64,000 nucleotides of DNA, taken from the NCBI GenBank assembly GCA_964636885.1, contig CAZWVA010000004.1, positions 1 through 64,000 of the forward strand. The letters run 5' to 3'. The notes under the pieces are model-generated. The model was given only the letters and a program-made list of their open reading frames with translations. It searched no databases and was not told the origin of the DNA. Origin of the DNA: CAZWVA01 sp964636885. Its GTDB lineage: Bacteria > Desulfobacterota_D > UBA1144 > Nemesobacterales > CSP1-2. Positions 25,476 to 34,881 of this stretch are shown here, piece by piece; the stretch's first letter is position 1, and the number at the start of each line of letters is the position of its first letter. The position numbers and the translations under genes were made by a program.

Positions 25476-26798
25476 ATGGATCATGCAATACTCGTAGCAG
25501 CCGGTACAGGAATAGACGGAGAGAAACTGACCCATTACGGAGAGGTCGTCTTTGGTGGGATTCCGCAGATTAACCGTCTAGTCATCACGGCAGAAAGAGC
25601 AGGGATAAAGAGGTTTACTATCATAATCGATAGGGACGACTCCCCCCTTAAGGAGTTATTAAGTAAAGATAGACGCATAAAAAGCGAAATCACCTGGCAT
25701 CCGCTTGGTTCTCCCATCAAATTCGATTCGAGCCCTTCTCTGGTTCTTCAATCGAACCTCGTAATAAGCCCATCCGCTCTTTCAGGCCTAATGAACACGG
25801 ATGTATCCGAAGACGAGATAGCGGTTCTTGTAGACGAAAACAAAGACGCATGGGTAAAAACAAAGGGTGGGATCATAGAGGAGATATTCCTAAGTGGTGG
25901 AAAGGCGGTAGGGGCGTTCGTGGCCCATGGGAGCCTTCTCGAAAAATCCATTCTGGACTCCATGTCTCTAAATAGCTGGATTAAGGAGCTCGTTGGAAGA
26001 GAGAGCGTAAGGTTCTTAAGCTTCAGAGATGGCTACTGGATGCGCCTTTCCTCGGATGAAAGATCGATCAAAAAGGCGGAAGACCTGATCTTTTCACATG
26101 TAGGCAAAACAGAAACCGGATGGATATCGAGAAACATCAACAGTAAAATATCCCTACCCACAAGCAGGCTCCTTGTTCGTACCCCCCTTACCCCAAATAT
26201 GATAAGCGTTATAATAAACATCATAGGGATGCTCTCGGGTCCGTTCTACGCCCTAGGACATCCGGTTTTGGGTGCTTTGTTTTTCCAGATCGCCACGATA
26301 CTCGATCGGTGTGATGGAGAGGTAGCAAGGGTCAAGCTCATGGAAACAAAGCGGGGACAGTGGGTCGACACTATATCCGATCAGATAACGGTTTTCTCTT
26401 TCATTATCGGGGTTCCTCTTGGATACTATCTAACCACAAAAAACACCATAGCTCTACTTCTCGGGGGTTTAAATCTGGGGATTTTCATATTCTTCGTAAT
26501 ATGGTCCTTTTACTTTCTGATCAAGTATACAAACTCCGGAAGCCTCGTATCCTATTTCAAGGTCGATAAACTCATAGGGGACGAGAACAGATCTTTTCTT
26601 CACAGACTAATAGGTATCGTTCGTCCGATGTCGAGGAGAAATTTTTACTCTTTTGGTTTCCTCATAGTAGCCATAATAGGGGGATACCCCTGGATACTGG
26701 GGATCACATCCATAGCACTTCTTCTTTTTCTGACTCATCAAATCGAAGATATAATAAAGCTAAGGAAACTCAAACCGAATAAGGACTCAATCGATTAG
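25476..26798 (+). CDS. CDP-alcohol phosphotransferase fused to a degenerate nucleotidyltransferase domain
   Basis: 440 residues. The N-terminal half (about 1-210) resembles a nucleotidyltransferase but has AAGTGIDGEKL where the GxGxR...PK active site should be. The C-terminal half is a membrane CDP-alcohol phosphotransferase with an intact motif: Asp-Arg-Cys-Asp-Gly...Ala-Arg...Gly...Asp...Asp in ILDRCDGEVAR and GQWVDTISD, plus several TM helices. The fused layout and length match bifunctional inositol-phosphate cytidylyltransferase/di-myo-inositol-phosphate-phosphate synthases of thermophiles. Here the upstream gene would replace the lost activity. The product may be an inositol-type phosphodiester or phospholipid headgroup. 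Confidence 0.75.
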   Translation: MDHAILVAAGTGIDGEKLTHYGEVVFGGIPQINRLVITAERAGIKRFTIIIDRDDSPLKELLSKDRRIKSEITWHPLGSPIKFDSSPSLVLQSNLVISPSALSGLMNTDVSEDEIAVLVDENKDAWVKTKGGIIEEIFLSGGKAVGAFVAHGSLLEKSILDSMSLNSWIKELVGRESVRFLSFRDGYWMRLSSDERSIKKAEDLIFSHVGKTETGWISRNINSKISLPTSRLLVRTPLTPNMISVIINIIGMLSGPFYALGHPVLGALFFQIATILDRCDGEVARVKLMETKRGQWVDTISDQITVFSFIIGVPLGYYLTTKNTIALLLGGLNLGIFIFFVIWSFYFLIKYTNSGSLVSYFKVDKLIGDENRSFLHRLIGIVRPMSRRNFYSFGFLIVAIIGGYPWILGITSIALLLFLTHQIEDIIKLRKLKPNKDSID

Positions 26799-26828
26799 TT
26801 CCGTTACCTATGGGAACCCGGATCTGAG

Positions 26829-27599
26829 ATGGAAACGGTAAACAAAGAGAAACAAAAGAGACCACCAAAACAATACGTCCCAAGGCCGATCTCGGCCTTC
26901 ATCAATTGGGTAGAGACCCTGAACGCAAAACACTCCCTGGTTGGCAATCCGCCGATCTACGATAAGGGGATTTTCCCCTGGGTAGCCGAGGTCGAGAGGG
27001 AATGGAGGAAAATCCGGGCAGAGCTGGATACGGTAATGCAGTTTAGAGAAGAACTACCAAGTTTTCATGAGATAATGAGCGATGTGAAAACCATCACACA
27101 GGATAAACGCTGGAAAACCTTCTTCCTTGCCGGCTATGGACTGGAGAGTAAGGAGAACAGTAAGAGGTGCCCAGAAACCATACGCATACTGAAAAAGATC
27201 CCAGGCATGAAAACGGCCTTCTTCTCGATTCTCTCCCCGGGTAAACACATCCCCCCGCATCGCGGTCCCTATAACGGGGTATTGCGTTATCACCTCGGTC
27301 TTATAGTCCCTGAACCAAAAGAGAAGTGCCGCATTCGTGTTGAGAATGAAATCAGGCACTGGAGTGAGGGTGAAAGCCTCATCTTTGATGACACATACGA
27401 ACACGAGGTCTGGAATGATACATCCGGGGATAGGGCCGTACTATTTGTCGATTTTGTCCGTCCAATAAAACCCCCGTACAACCTCTTGAACCAGTTCGTC
27501 CTTAATGCGGCCATCTTCACCCCAGCGATTCGTGAGGCCCAGGAAAGACAGGAGGAATGGGAAAAGAGGTTCTATAAGGGGAAGGGCTTATCTCCTTAA
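26829..27599 (+). CDS. aspartyl/asparaginyl beta-hydroxylase-fold dioxygenase
   Basis: 256 residues, no TM helix. The cupin core has the iron ligands in KHIPPHRGPYNGVLRYHLGL (first His) and FDDTYEHEVWNDT (second His), and the 2-oxoglutarate Arg in GDRAVLFVDFVRP. The same fold includes animal Asp/Asn hydroxylase and bacterial LpxO, which adds a 2-OH to lipid A acyl chains. LpxO normally carries TM helices, absent here, so a soluble or peripheral lipid or peptide hydroxylase is possible. It is the third gene of a cluster with a CDP-alcohol transferase and two glycosyltransferases, which favours a lipid or glycolipid substrate. Confidence 0.75.
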   Translation: METVNKEKQKRPPKQYVPRPISAFINWVETLNAKHSLVGNPPIYDKGIFPWVAEVEREWRKIRAELDTVMQFREELPSFHEIMSDVKTITQDKRWKTFFLAGYGLESKENSKRCPETIRILKKIPGMKTAFFSILSPGKHIPPHRGPYNGVLRYHLGLIVPEPKEKCRIRVENEIRHWSEGESLIFDDTYEHEVWNDTSGDRAVLFVDFVRPIKPPYNLLNQFVLNAAIFTPAIREAQERQEEWEKRFYKGKGLSP

Positions 27600-27690
27600 G
27601 TATCTTTCAACGCCGTATCTTCCAGACCCCTTTCGGTTTGAATTTCCCTCTTTCTATAGGCATTATAAGTTAAAGCCATCTCCAAGAAAG

Positions 27691-28824
27691 ATGAAGGTCG
27701 CATACGTCGCAAGTCCTAAGATCTTTTCACGTGGTGCAAGCTCGATCGAGGTGATGCGCATGGCCCAGGCCATGGCAAAGGTCGGCTACGACGTTGAACT
27801 CATAATACCGTATAACGGCAAAGAAGACGGGATCTACGATTACTACGGGATAGAAAGGCTATTCTCCATAAAATTCATCCCCTCTGCACCGGGACTCTCA
27901 ACTAGGCATCTCGTTCACGGGTTCCAAAGCGCCTTTTATACGGCAAAAAGGAGAGGCGGCTTTGATATAGTGCTTTCCAGGAACCTGTTTTATGCCCTCC
28001 TCTCGACCAGGCTTCTTCAAATCCCCACTATATACGATGCCCACCATCCCATACCACACAGTATAGCACGCATGGCCTTTAAGCTGTTTAAGGACTCGAA
28101 ATACCTAATCAGGTTCGTTGCCATATCAAAGGGGATCGGGAAGCTATGCCTTGGGCTTGGCCTGCCAGAGGAAAAACTCATTATTGCACCAAATGGAGTC
28201 GACCTGGAAAGGTTTGCAAATAAACCAACCAAAAACGAGGCGAGAACCCGGCTCGGCCTTCCCTTAGATAAGAGGATCATCTCACATATAGGGAACATAT
28301 ATCCGGGAAGGGGAATCGACCTTCTTATCGAGGCCATGGAGGAATTCAAAGATACGCTACTCCTCATAGTGGGTGGAGAGGAAAAGGACATAAAGCGCTA
28401 TAAGAGATTTGCAGAGGCAAGAGGCGTAAACAACGTGTTATTTACGGGCTTTGTTCCACCAAGCCGCGTTTCCCCGTACTTCTTCGCTACGGATTTCCTC
28501 ATATTACCCTACACCTCGAACATGACCTCTAAGGTAGGAAGGGTAGAAACGAATTTCGCCTCCCTACTCAAACTATCCGAATACATGGCATCGGAGCGCC
28601 CTATCATTTCAACCTCTATACCGGCTGTTACAGACACCTTAAGAAACGAGGAGAACGCCATACTAGTTGAACCCGATAGCGTCGAACCGCTCGTTAGGGG
28701 AATAAGAAAGGCGATATCCGATGAGGCCCTTTGCAAAAGAATCGCCAATCAAGCCGCCATTGATTCGAGAAGATACTCGCTCGAAGAGAGGGTAAGAAAG
28801 ATATTTAACGGTATCACGATTTAG
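27691..28824 (+). CDS. GT4-family glycosyltransferase
   Basis: 377 residues from the ATG at 27691, where the protein begins MKVAYVASPKIFSRGASSIE in the manner of GT-B enzymes. A frame extending upstream to 27505 overlaps the preceding gene and has a low-complexity basic N-terminus, so I reject that start. The C-terminal domain has the EPDSVEPLVRGI region and an E-x7-E-like pair around NFASLLKLSEYMASERPIIS, typical of GT4. It would transfer a sugar from a nucleotide sugar on the cytoplasmic face. It is paralogous in outline to the next gene. Confidence 0.85.
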   Translation: MKVAYVASPKIFSRGASSIEVMRMAQAMAKVGYDVELIIPYNGKEDGIYDYYGIERLFSIKFIPSAPGLSTRHLVHGFQSAFYTAKRRGGFDIVLSRNLFYALLSTRLLQIPTIYDAHHPIPHSIARMAFKLFKDSKYLIRFVAISKGIGKLCLGLGLPEEKLIIAPNGVDLERFANKPTKNEARTRLGLPLDKRIISHIGNIYPGRGIDLLIEAMEEFKDTLLLIVGGEEKDIKRYKRFAEARGVNNVLFTGFVPPSRVSPYFFATDFLILPYTSNMTSKVGRVETNFASLLKLSEYMASERPIISTSIPAVTDTLRNEENAILVEPDSVEPLVRGIRKAISDEALCKRIANQAAIDSRRYSLEERVRKIFNGITI

Positions 28825-28849
28825 CGGATCAGAGGCTACGGATCTAAAG

Positions 28850-29968
28850 ATGAGGGTCGTCTACATATCCAATTCACAAATCCCTTCTAGATTCGCCAAC
28901 GGCATACAGGTCATGAAGATGTGTGAGGCAATCGCCAAGCTCGGACATGATTTGACCCTCCTTATACGTGGTGGAATCGAGGCCGAGGACGATATATTCG
29001 GTTTCTACGGTGTAGAAAGGTCTTTCGAGATCAAAAAAACACCTTTAGGGAAAAAGACCATACACGGTCTAATCTCATGTGTGTACGCCATGCTAAAGAG
29101 CGCGGATCTATGCTACACGAGGAGCGCCCTTGCGGCGTGTTTCGCATCTAGACTCGGGATGCCAACGGTTTTTGAAATCCATCAACCGCTGTCATCGAGG
29201 ACAGGTAACCTGCTTGCCTCGCACCTTTTTGGTTCATCGAACCTAAAGGTCGTCTCCATATCCCATGCACTCACGAGGTTCTGCGAAGAAAACTACAGGA
29301 TAACGATAGACAGGATACTCACCAAACACGATGGAGTGGACATAGAAAGTTTCTCCTCGCTTCCCGGTAGGGAAAAAGCGAGGGAGGAGCTCGGTCTTCC
29401 CCAAGGCAAGAACATAATCTGTTATGCGGGAAGCCTCTTTAGAGGGAGGGGGATAGAACTCCTACTTTCTGCATCCAGGAATCTACCGGAAGATTCCATC
29501 GTGCTTATAGTAGGCGGACATGGTAAGGATCTAGAGGCGTATAAAGAAAACGCCATCAGGATGGGTTGCAATAGGGTATATTTTTTAGGATTCATTCCAA
29601 ATAGGAGAGTTCCAATGTACCTTGTGGCATCCAACATCCTCGTGATGCCGTATGAGAAGGGCGCCGAGGACGTTACAGGGCGGAATATAGGGAACTTCAT
29701 GTCACCTCTTAAGATGTTTGAATACATGGCTTCGGGAAGGCCTATTGTCGCATCGGATCTTCCGGTGCTTAGAGAGGTGCTAAGAGATGGGGAAAATTCC
29801 CTTCTCTTTAAACCCGGAGATGAAAAGGGTTTCTTAGAGGCGATAAAAACCTGTTTGGAGGATAAAGAACTAGCGACTAGGATAGCGAGAAAGGCCAGAG
29901 AAGAGGTAGCGAATTACACATGGACAGAAAGGGCAAGGGCGATCCTCTCCTTATTCCAAAATGTATAG
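28850..29968 (+). CDS. GT4-family glycosyltransferase
   Basis: 372 residues, GT-B fold. The N-terminal acceptor domain begins RVVYISNSQIPSRFANGIQV. The C-terminal donor domain has VVSISHALTRFCEE, ICYAGSLFRGRGIELL, FLGFIPNRRVPMYL and the E-x7-E region in SPLKMFEYMASGRPIVASD. It follows the previous glycosyltransferase by 25 bases and ends seven bases before the convergent ABC operon. The donor and acceptor are unknown; the cluster suggests a glycosylated phosphodiester lipid or envelope polymer. Confidence 0.87.
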   Translation: MRVVYISNSQIPSRFANGIQVMKMCEAIAKLGHDLTLLIRGGIEAEDDIFGFYGVERSFEIKKTPLGKKTIHGLISCVYAMLKSADLCYTRSALAACFASRLGMPTVFEIHQPLSSRTGNLLASHLFGSSNLKVVSISHALTRFCEENYRITIDRILTKHDGVDIESFSSLPGREKAREELGLPQGKNIICYAGSLFRGRGIELLLSASRNLPEDSIVLIVGGHGKDLEAYKENAIRMGCNRVYFLGFIPNRRVPMYLVASNILVMPYEKGAEDVTGRNIGNFMSPLKMFEYMASGRPIVASDLPVLREVLRDGENSLLFKPGDEKGFLEAIKTCLEDKELATRIARKAREEVANYTWTERARAILSLFQNV

Positions 29969-29975
29969 ACTACCT

Positions 29976-30812
29976 TTACCCACCGAGATAGCATCTTTTT
30001 ACCCGCTCATCGTGTAATAGCTCCTCACCCCTACCCTGAAGAACCACTTCCCCGGTCTCTAAAACATAACCGTAGTCGGCCATCCGAAGGGCGGCTCTTG
30101 CGTTCTGCTCTATGATGAGAACAGTCGTACCACTCTCGTGAATCTCCCGTATCTTGTCAAAAAGGGTTTCCGCTATCTTAGGAGCAAGCCCAAGAGAGGG
30201 CTCGTCTAACATGAGGAGCCTCGGCCCTCCCATAAGGGCACGTCCAAGTGCGAGCATCTGCTGCTCACCGCCAGAGAGGGTACCGCCTAGCTGACCCATC
30301 CTCTCCTTTAGTCTGGGGAAAAGGGAAAACACGTAAGAGAAACCCTCCTCCTTTGAGAGGGCACCTCTTGGCCCCTCACATCGGGACTCAGGGGAGGCGT
30401 TCGGCCGTCCCCACTTATGAAAACCGGATCTACCAGAAGATCCCAGGGCAAACGCCCCCATTATCAGGTTCTCTCTAACCGTGAGGTTCGGGAATATCTT
30501 CCTCCCTTCGGGCACCATGATTATGCCCATTTTTGCTATTTCATGTGCGGGCTTTCGGGTTATACTCTCCCCTTCAAAGAATATCTCACCTCTTTTGTGA
30601 TCTATAAGTCCAGATACAGCAGAGAGGGTAGTGGTCTTCCCCGCACCATTTGCACCTATAAGGGTCACGATCCTCCCGCGTGGGACGCTAAAAGATATCC
30701 CCTTTAGGGCATGAATGCCCCCATAGAAGACCTGTAAACCCTCGACCTTGAGTAGTGGAGATTCATGAACCGCCCCCGTATCTTTTTGGTTTTTCTTTTT
30801 ATCCATATACAT
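29976..30812 (-). CDS. livF: branched-chain amino acid-type ABC transporter ATPase LivF, with an internal insert
   Basis: 278 residues, longer than the usual 235 or so. Walker A GANGAGKT (53-60), signature LSGGEQQ (179-185) and LLMLDEPSLGLAP are present, as are LivF-type segments such as FYGGIHALKGIS. Between GAFAL and FSYVFSLFPRL there is an extra stretch of about 32 residues (124-156) rich in Gly, Ser, Arg and Pro, where LivF normally has a short linker. The protein also has an extra 20-residue N-terminus. It is the last gene of the minus-strand livK-H-M-G-F order. Confidence 0.9.
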   Translation of the reverse strand: MYMDKKKNQKDTGAVHESPLLKVEGLQVFYGGIHALKGISFSVPRGRIVTLIGANGAGKTTTLSAVSGLIDHKRGEIFFEGESITRKPAHEIAKMGIIMVPEGRKIFPNLTVRENLIMGAFALGSSGRSGFHKWGRPNASPESRCEGPRGALSKEEGFSYVFSLFPRLKERMGQLGGTLSGGEQQMLALGRALMGGPRLLMLDEPSLGLAPKIAETLFDKIREIHESGTTVLIIEQNARAALRMADYGYVLETGEVVLQGRGEELLHDERVKRCYLGG

Positions 30813-30842
30813 CGCTCATCGAGCACGTGGTGGGAGTAACCA

Positions 30843-31655
30843 TCAATTGGCCTCACCCATAATGCCTAAGCAACTATCCTCATTATCCGATGCCTTTTCC
30901 CCAAGGTAAGCCTCGATCACCCTCCGATTGCTTCTTATATCATCCGGCGTTCCCTCCGCTATCTTCTCCCCGTATTCAAGAACCGTAATCCTATCGCATA
31001 TCTCCATAACCAGTCGCATATCGTGTTCTATGAGGAGTATCGTGAGGTTGAGTCTATCCCTTACCTTTTTGATAAACCTCATGAGATCCTCCTTCTCGCT
31101 TGTGTTCATACCGGCAGCAGGCTCGTCGAGAAGAAGGAGTTTCGGACGGGTCGCAATGGCACGAGCGATCTCCAACCTCCTCTGAAGGCCGTATGGGAGG
31201 GATGAGGCCCTTTCGTTTGCAAGACCCAAGAGCCCCGTTCTCTCTAAAAGAACGAGTGCCATTTCGTGTACCTCCCTTTCTTTCTTCCTGTATCTAGGGA
31301 GGTGTAGAATCGCCTGCCAGAATAGGGAGTCAAACCTTATATGAAACCCTATCATCACATTCTCTAGGACGCTGAGATCCCCAAATAGCCTTATATTTTG
31401 GAATGTCCTTGCGATTCCAAGAGAGGTAATCTCGTGTGGTTTTAATCTGGAGATCTCTCTTCCGAGGAACGATATACTTCCCTCCGAGGCTCTTAGGAAC
31501 CCGGAGATCGCATTAAAAACCGTGGTCTTACCGGCGCCGTTCGGACCTATAAGCCCTCTAATCGTTCCGGGCTCCACCTCCATCTCCAGTTTGGACACAG
31601 CCTGAAGGGCATGGAAACGGACCGTAAGGTTTTTAATCGAGAGTATGCTTTTCAT
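30843..31655 (-). CDS. livG: branched-chain amino acid-type ABC transporter ATPase LivG
   Basis: 270 residues. Walker A GPNGAGKT near residue 37-44, LPYGLQRRLEIARAI as a LivG-type signature and LLLLDEPAAGMN as Walker B. LivG has the characteristic GIARTFQNIRLFGDLSVLENV segment, and the C-terminus carries IAEGTPDDIRSN..VIEAYLG. It hydrolyses ATP with LivF to drive import through LivH/LivM. It lies 30 bases upstream of livF and two bases after livM. Confidence 0.95.
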   Translation of the reverse strand: MKSILSIKNLTVRFHALQAVSKLEMEVEPGTIRGLIGPNGAGKTTVFNAISGFLRASEGSISFLGREISRLKPHEITSLGIARTFQNIRLFGDLSVLENVMIGFHIRFDSLFWQAILHLPRYRKKEREVHEMALVLLERTGLLGLANERASSLPYGLQRRLEIARAIATRPKLLLLDEPAAGMNTSEKEDLMRFIKKVRDRLNLTILLIEHDMRLVMEICDRITVLEYGEKIAEGTPDDIRSNRRVIEAYLGEKASDNEDSCLGIMGEAN

Positions 31656-31657
31656 CT

Positions 31658-32725
31658 CTATAATCGATTAGTCGCCCCCGCCCCCTTATCCCTTAGCCTA
31701 AACCTACTAAACACCCAATCCCAAGAAAACTCCTCCCTTCCCATGACACCCCTTCTAAAAAACACCATAATTAGGATAAGCAAAAGAGAGAATACCACCA
31801 TACGCATACCTGGTATTCCGGGGATAAAGAGGCTCCCGAACCGATGAGGCTCCTCAAACCACCTTAGAAGTTCTGAGCCCCATGCAAAGATCACAGCTCC
31901 TATTATAGAGCCCGTCATACTACCGAGTCCCCCTGTCACGATCATGATGAGGAGGTTGAATGTGAGAAAGAAGGTAAACAGCTTGGGATCAATCGTCGTA
32001 AGGAGATGGGCCAAAAGTCCCCCTCCTATTCCCTGAAAGAACGCACTGGTTACGAATGCGAGCATCTTATACCTGAAGGCGTTTATTCCCATCGCTTCTG
32101 CGGCCGCCTCATCCTCCCTTATGGCCTTCATAGCCCTGCCGTAGTTACTCTCTACGAGTCCAATAAGGCAAAAGACCGTAATAACCGCAAGCCCCCAACT
32201 CCACCAGAGGTTCGTAAACTGCTTAATGCCCTTAAGCCCAAGGGAACCATTTGTAATGCTAACTGCATTCGTGGCGAATACACGGACTATCTCACCGAAG
32301 CCGAGTGTCACAATGGCCAGGTAATCCCCCCTCACACGGAACACCGGAAAGCCTATGAGGAAGGCAAAGAGCGAGGCAACGACACCTCCAATGATAAGGG
32401 AAGGGAGAAAAGGGAGGGCGATTTTGCCGATAGGCGAGAGGACAGGCTCTATTATAAAAGTCACCTCCTTTTCCGCTGGTGTCATTGTAAGAAGCGCTGC
32501 CGTATAGGCCCCAATCGCCATAAAGGCATTTGGTCCCAATGAGAACTGACCCGTAACGCCGTTTACTAGGTTATAGCTTGTAGAGAGGATTATATATATA
32601 GCGGTTATATTGAGGATCTGAACGAGATACGGGGAGGCATAGAAATCGGCCAGTAAGAGAAGGCCAAAAAGGGCGAGAAGTCCGAGAAGCGTAGCCGTGG
32701 TTTTAACTCGATTTTCGCTTTTCAT
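31658..32725 (-). CDS. livM: branched-chain amino acid-type ABC transporter permease LivM
   Basis: 355 residues with about nine hydrophobic helices. The segments YNLVNGVTGQFSLG, VRGDYLAIVTLGFGEIVR and MAINAFRYK-like EAA loop (EAMGINAFRYKMLAF) are hallmarks of LivM. It forms the transmembrane channel with LivH. The C-terminus has a charged cytoplasmic tail. It ends two bases before livG and starts 46 bases after livH. Confidence 0.94.
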   Translation of the reverse strand: MKSENRVKTTATLLGLLALFGLLLLADFYASPYLVQILNITAIYIILSTSYNLVNGVTGQFSLGPNAFMAIGAYTAALLTMTPAEKEVTFIIEPVLSPIGKIALPFLPSLIIGGVVASLFAFLIGFPVFRVRGDYLAIVTLGFGEIVRVFATNAVSITNGSLGLKGIKQFTNLWWSWGLAVITVFCLIGLVESNYGRAMKAIREDEAAAEAMGINAFRYKMLAFVTSAFFQGIGGGLLAHLLTTIDPKLFTFFLTFNLLIMIVTGGLGSMTGSIIGAVIFAWGSELLRWFEEPHRFGSLFIPGIPGMRMVVFSLLLILIMVFFRRGVMGREEFSWDWVFSRFRLRDKGAGATNRL

Positions 32726-32771
32726 TCTCCTCCCTTGTGCTCCACCACAATAATAGTATCCACCCGTTCCT

Positions 32772-33677
32772 CTAATCGGGAAGCCTTTCCCCCATGATCC
32801 CAGTAGGCCTAAAAAGGAGTATAAATATCAGGATAAAAAACGCTATCGCGTCTCTATACCCAGCATAATCCGGAAGAAGCGCAACAAAGAAGATCTCTAT
32901 AAGACCCAGGGTGAGTCCCCCGATCGCTGCCCCCACAACGTTTCCGATCCCACCCAATACGGCCGCTGTAAAGGCCTTTATTCCAGGCATTATCCCCATA
33001 AGGGGGTTTATCTGCGGATACCTCATCGCCAACATGATCCCTCCGACCGCGGCGAGTGAAGACCCCACGACGAAGGTAAGGGATATTATCCGGTTTACAT
33101 CTATACCCATGAGTTGAGGAGTCTCGATGTCACGTGAGATAGCCCTCATCGCTATCCCCGATCTCGTGCAATATACAAGGTAAAACGTTCCACCGAGAAA
33201 TATAAGTGCCGCTAAAGGGATCCAGAGACTTAGACTCGGTAGGGAGAGACCATTTACATAGAAGATCTCCGCAAAGGGCCCCGGTGTTGGAAACCCCTTC
33301 GGTCGCCCTCCAAAGACAACGAGACCCAGGTTCTCCAAAAAGAAAGACACCCCTATCGCCGTCATCAGAGCGGAGATTCGAGGGGCCTTTCTAAGAGGTC
33401 TATAGGCGAGGCGCTCTATCAGGAAACCGAGAAAAGCCGTAAGGATGATGGCAAGAGGAAATGAAACATACCACGGCATCCGAGGGACGACAAAGCCGAA
33501 TAAGGAAAAGCCAGTCAATGAGAAAAAGGCAAAGTAGGTGCTTACCATCATAACATCGCCATGAGCGAAATTTATGAGTCTAAGCACGCCGTAAACCATC
33601 GTGTAGCCTATGGCTATTAGGGCGTAGAGACTTCCCAGGGACACACCGTTTACAAACTGCTGAAAGAAGACCTCCAT
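32772..33677 (-). CDS. livH: branched-chain amino acid-type ABC transporter permease LivH
   Basis: 301 residues, multi-pass. The N-terminal FVNGVSLGSLYALIAIGYTMVYG and the following LRLINFAHGDVMM are the most conserved part of LivH. The EAA loop is ETPQLMGIDVNRIIS. It pairs with LivM. It is 88 bases downstream of the binding-protein gene and is the second gene of the operon. Confidence 0.95.
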   Translation of the reverse strand: MEVFFQQFVNGVSLGSLYALIAIGYTMVYGVLRLINFAHGDVMMVSTYFAFFSLTGFSLFGFVVPRMPWYVSFPLAIILTAFLGFLIERLAYRPLRKAPRISALMTAIGVSFFLENLGLVVFGGRPKGFPTPGPFAEIFYVNGLSLPSLSLWIPLAALIFLGGTFYLVYCTRSGIAMRAISRDIETPQLMGIDVNRIISLTFVVGSSLAAVGGIMLAMRYPQINPLMGIMPGIKAFTAAVLGGIGNVVGAAIGGLTLGLIEIFFVALLPDYAGYRDAIAFFILIFILLFRPTGIMGERLPD

Positions 33678-33765
33678 TTTGGCAATGTAACTTAACCCAG
33701 GAGGAAACCAAAATCAATCTGCGATTCAGGGAAGAACCGCGTTTACCACCACTGCTCACAGTGAC

Positions 33766-34881
33766 CTAAGGGTTAACCGATGAAACATAGACAAACTCAC
33801 CACCCCTTACCTGACGGATCACAGCACTCTTTACGGCATCGTGATGGTCATTAATCGTGATAACACCCGTAATCCCCTGAAAGTCCTTTGTGCTCTCAAG
33901 TGCGTTCCGGATCTTTTGAGGATCAGTAGAACCGGCCCTCTCTATGGCATCAACCATAATTAGATAGGCATCGGCCCCAAGGGCACCGAGTGCATCGGGG
34001 GCCTCGTTATACCTCTTTCTAAATATCTCTACATACTCCTTACCGAGAGGAGTAAGGACGGCTTTCTCGTCAAAATGGGTTGTGTAGTAAAGACCGTCCA
34101 CCGCCTCCCCACCGATTTTAGTGAGTTCAGGGGCCTCGGCGCCGTCTCCAGCAATGAGGATCGCCTTGATTCCGAGCTCCCTAGCCTGTTTCGCTATTAG
34201 AGCGATCTCCGTGTAGTAACCAGGTATAGCGATCACATCGGGGCTAAGTTCCCTAATCGACGTAAGCTGTGCGGTAAAATCCTGATCCCCAGACTGGTAA
34301 TTCACACGACTCACGACCCTGCCTCCAAGGCCGGTAAAGGTCTTTACAAATGCGCTAGAAAGCCCGACTGAGTAATCCTGACCTATATCCATAAGAACCG
34401 CCGCCCTTCTGGCCTTGAGATCGTTGTATGCGAATCTCGCCATTACCTCCCCCTGAAACGGATCGATAAAACAGGCGCGAAAAACGAACCTCCGGTTCTG
34501 TGTGACTATTGGATTTGTAGAGGACGGACTCATATGAGGGATACGGTTCTCCTCCGCAACAGGGGCAATAGCGAGTGAGTTGGAGCTCGCTACATCTCCG
34601 ATTATTCCTACCACCTTCTCCTTTTGGATCAAACGCTGAGCAGAATTTGCCGACTCTATTTTATCGCTCTTGTTATCCGCCAGAATCAACTCCACCTCTT
34701 TCCCCAATACCTTAGGACGGATACTTTTACCCACCTGCATCCCGTTCCACGTCATCTGACCGAATGCGGCAGTGCCTCCCGTCATGGATAGGATAACCCC
34801 GATTTTTATCCTATCCTCAGCCCGGCTGAAAAGAGAACCAAAAAGGAAGAGTAAAATGATGGCGCTCACTACCGTTTTCAT
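33766..34881 (-). CDS. livK: ABC transporter substrate-binding protein, LivK/LivJ family
   Basis: 371 residues with a signal peptide (about 1-21, ending near FSRA-ED) and the type I periplasmic fold: IKIGVILSMTGGTAAFGQ, IGDVASSNSLAIAPVAEE and PDVIAIPGYYTEIALIAKQA. It captures the ligand in the periplasm and delivers it to LivHM. The family covers branched-chain amino acids, short amides and other small polar ligands, so leucine specificity is not shown. It is the first gene of the minus-strand operon, divergent from the thiolase gene across 237 bases. Confidence 0.92.
   Translation of the reverse strand: MKTVVSAIILLFLFGSLFSRAEDRIKIGVILSMTGGTAAFGQMTWNGMQVGKSIRPKVLGKEVELILADNKSDKIESANSAQRLIQKEKVVGIIGDVASSNSLAIAPVAEENRIPHMSPSSTNPIVTQNRRFVFRACFIDPFQGEVMARFAYNDLKARRAAVLMDIGQDYSVGLSSAFVKTFTGLGGRVVSRVNYQSGDQDFTAQLTSIRELSPDVIAIPGYYTEIALIAKQARELGIKAILIAGDGAEAPELTKIGGEAVDGLYYTTHFDEKAVLTPLGKEYVEIFRKRYNEAPDALGALGADAYLIMVDAIERAGSTDPQKIRNALESTKDFQGITGVITINDHHDAVKSAVIRQVRGGEFVYVSSVNP

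Noticed and set aside
27505..27690. Upstream start for the first GT4 glycosyltransferase
   Set aside because: The extra 62 residues overlap the preceding gene, are low-complexity and basic, and do not resemble GT-B N-termini, whereas the ATG at 27691 begins at the expected first strand.
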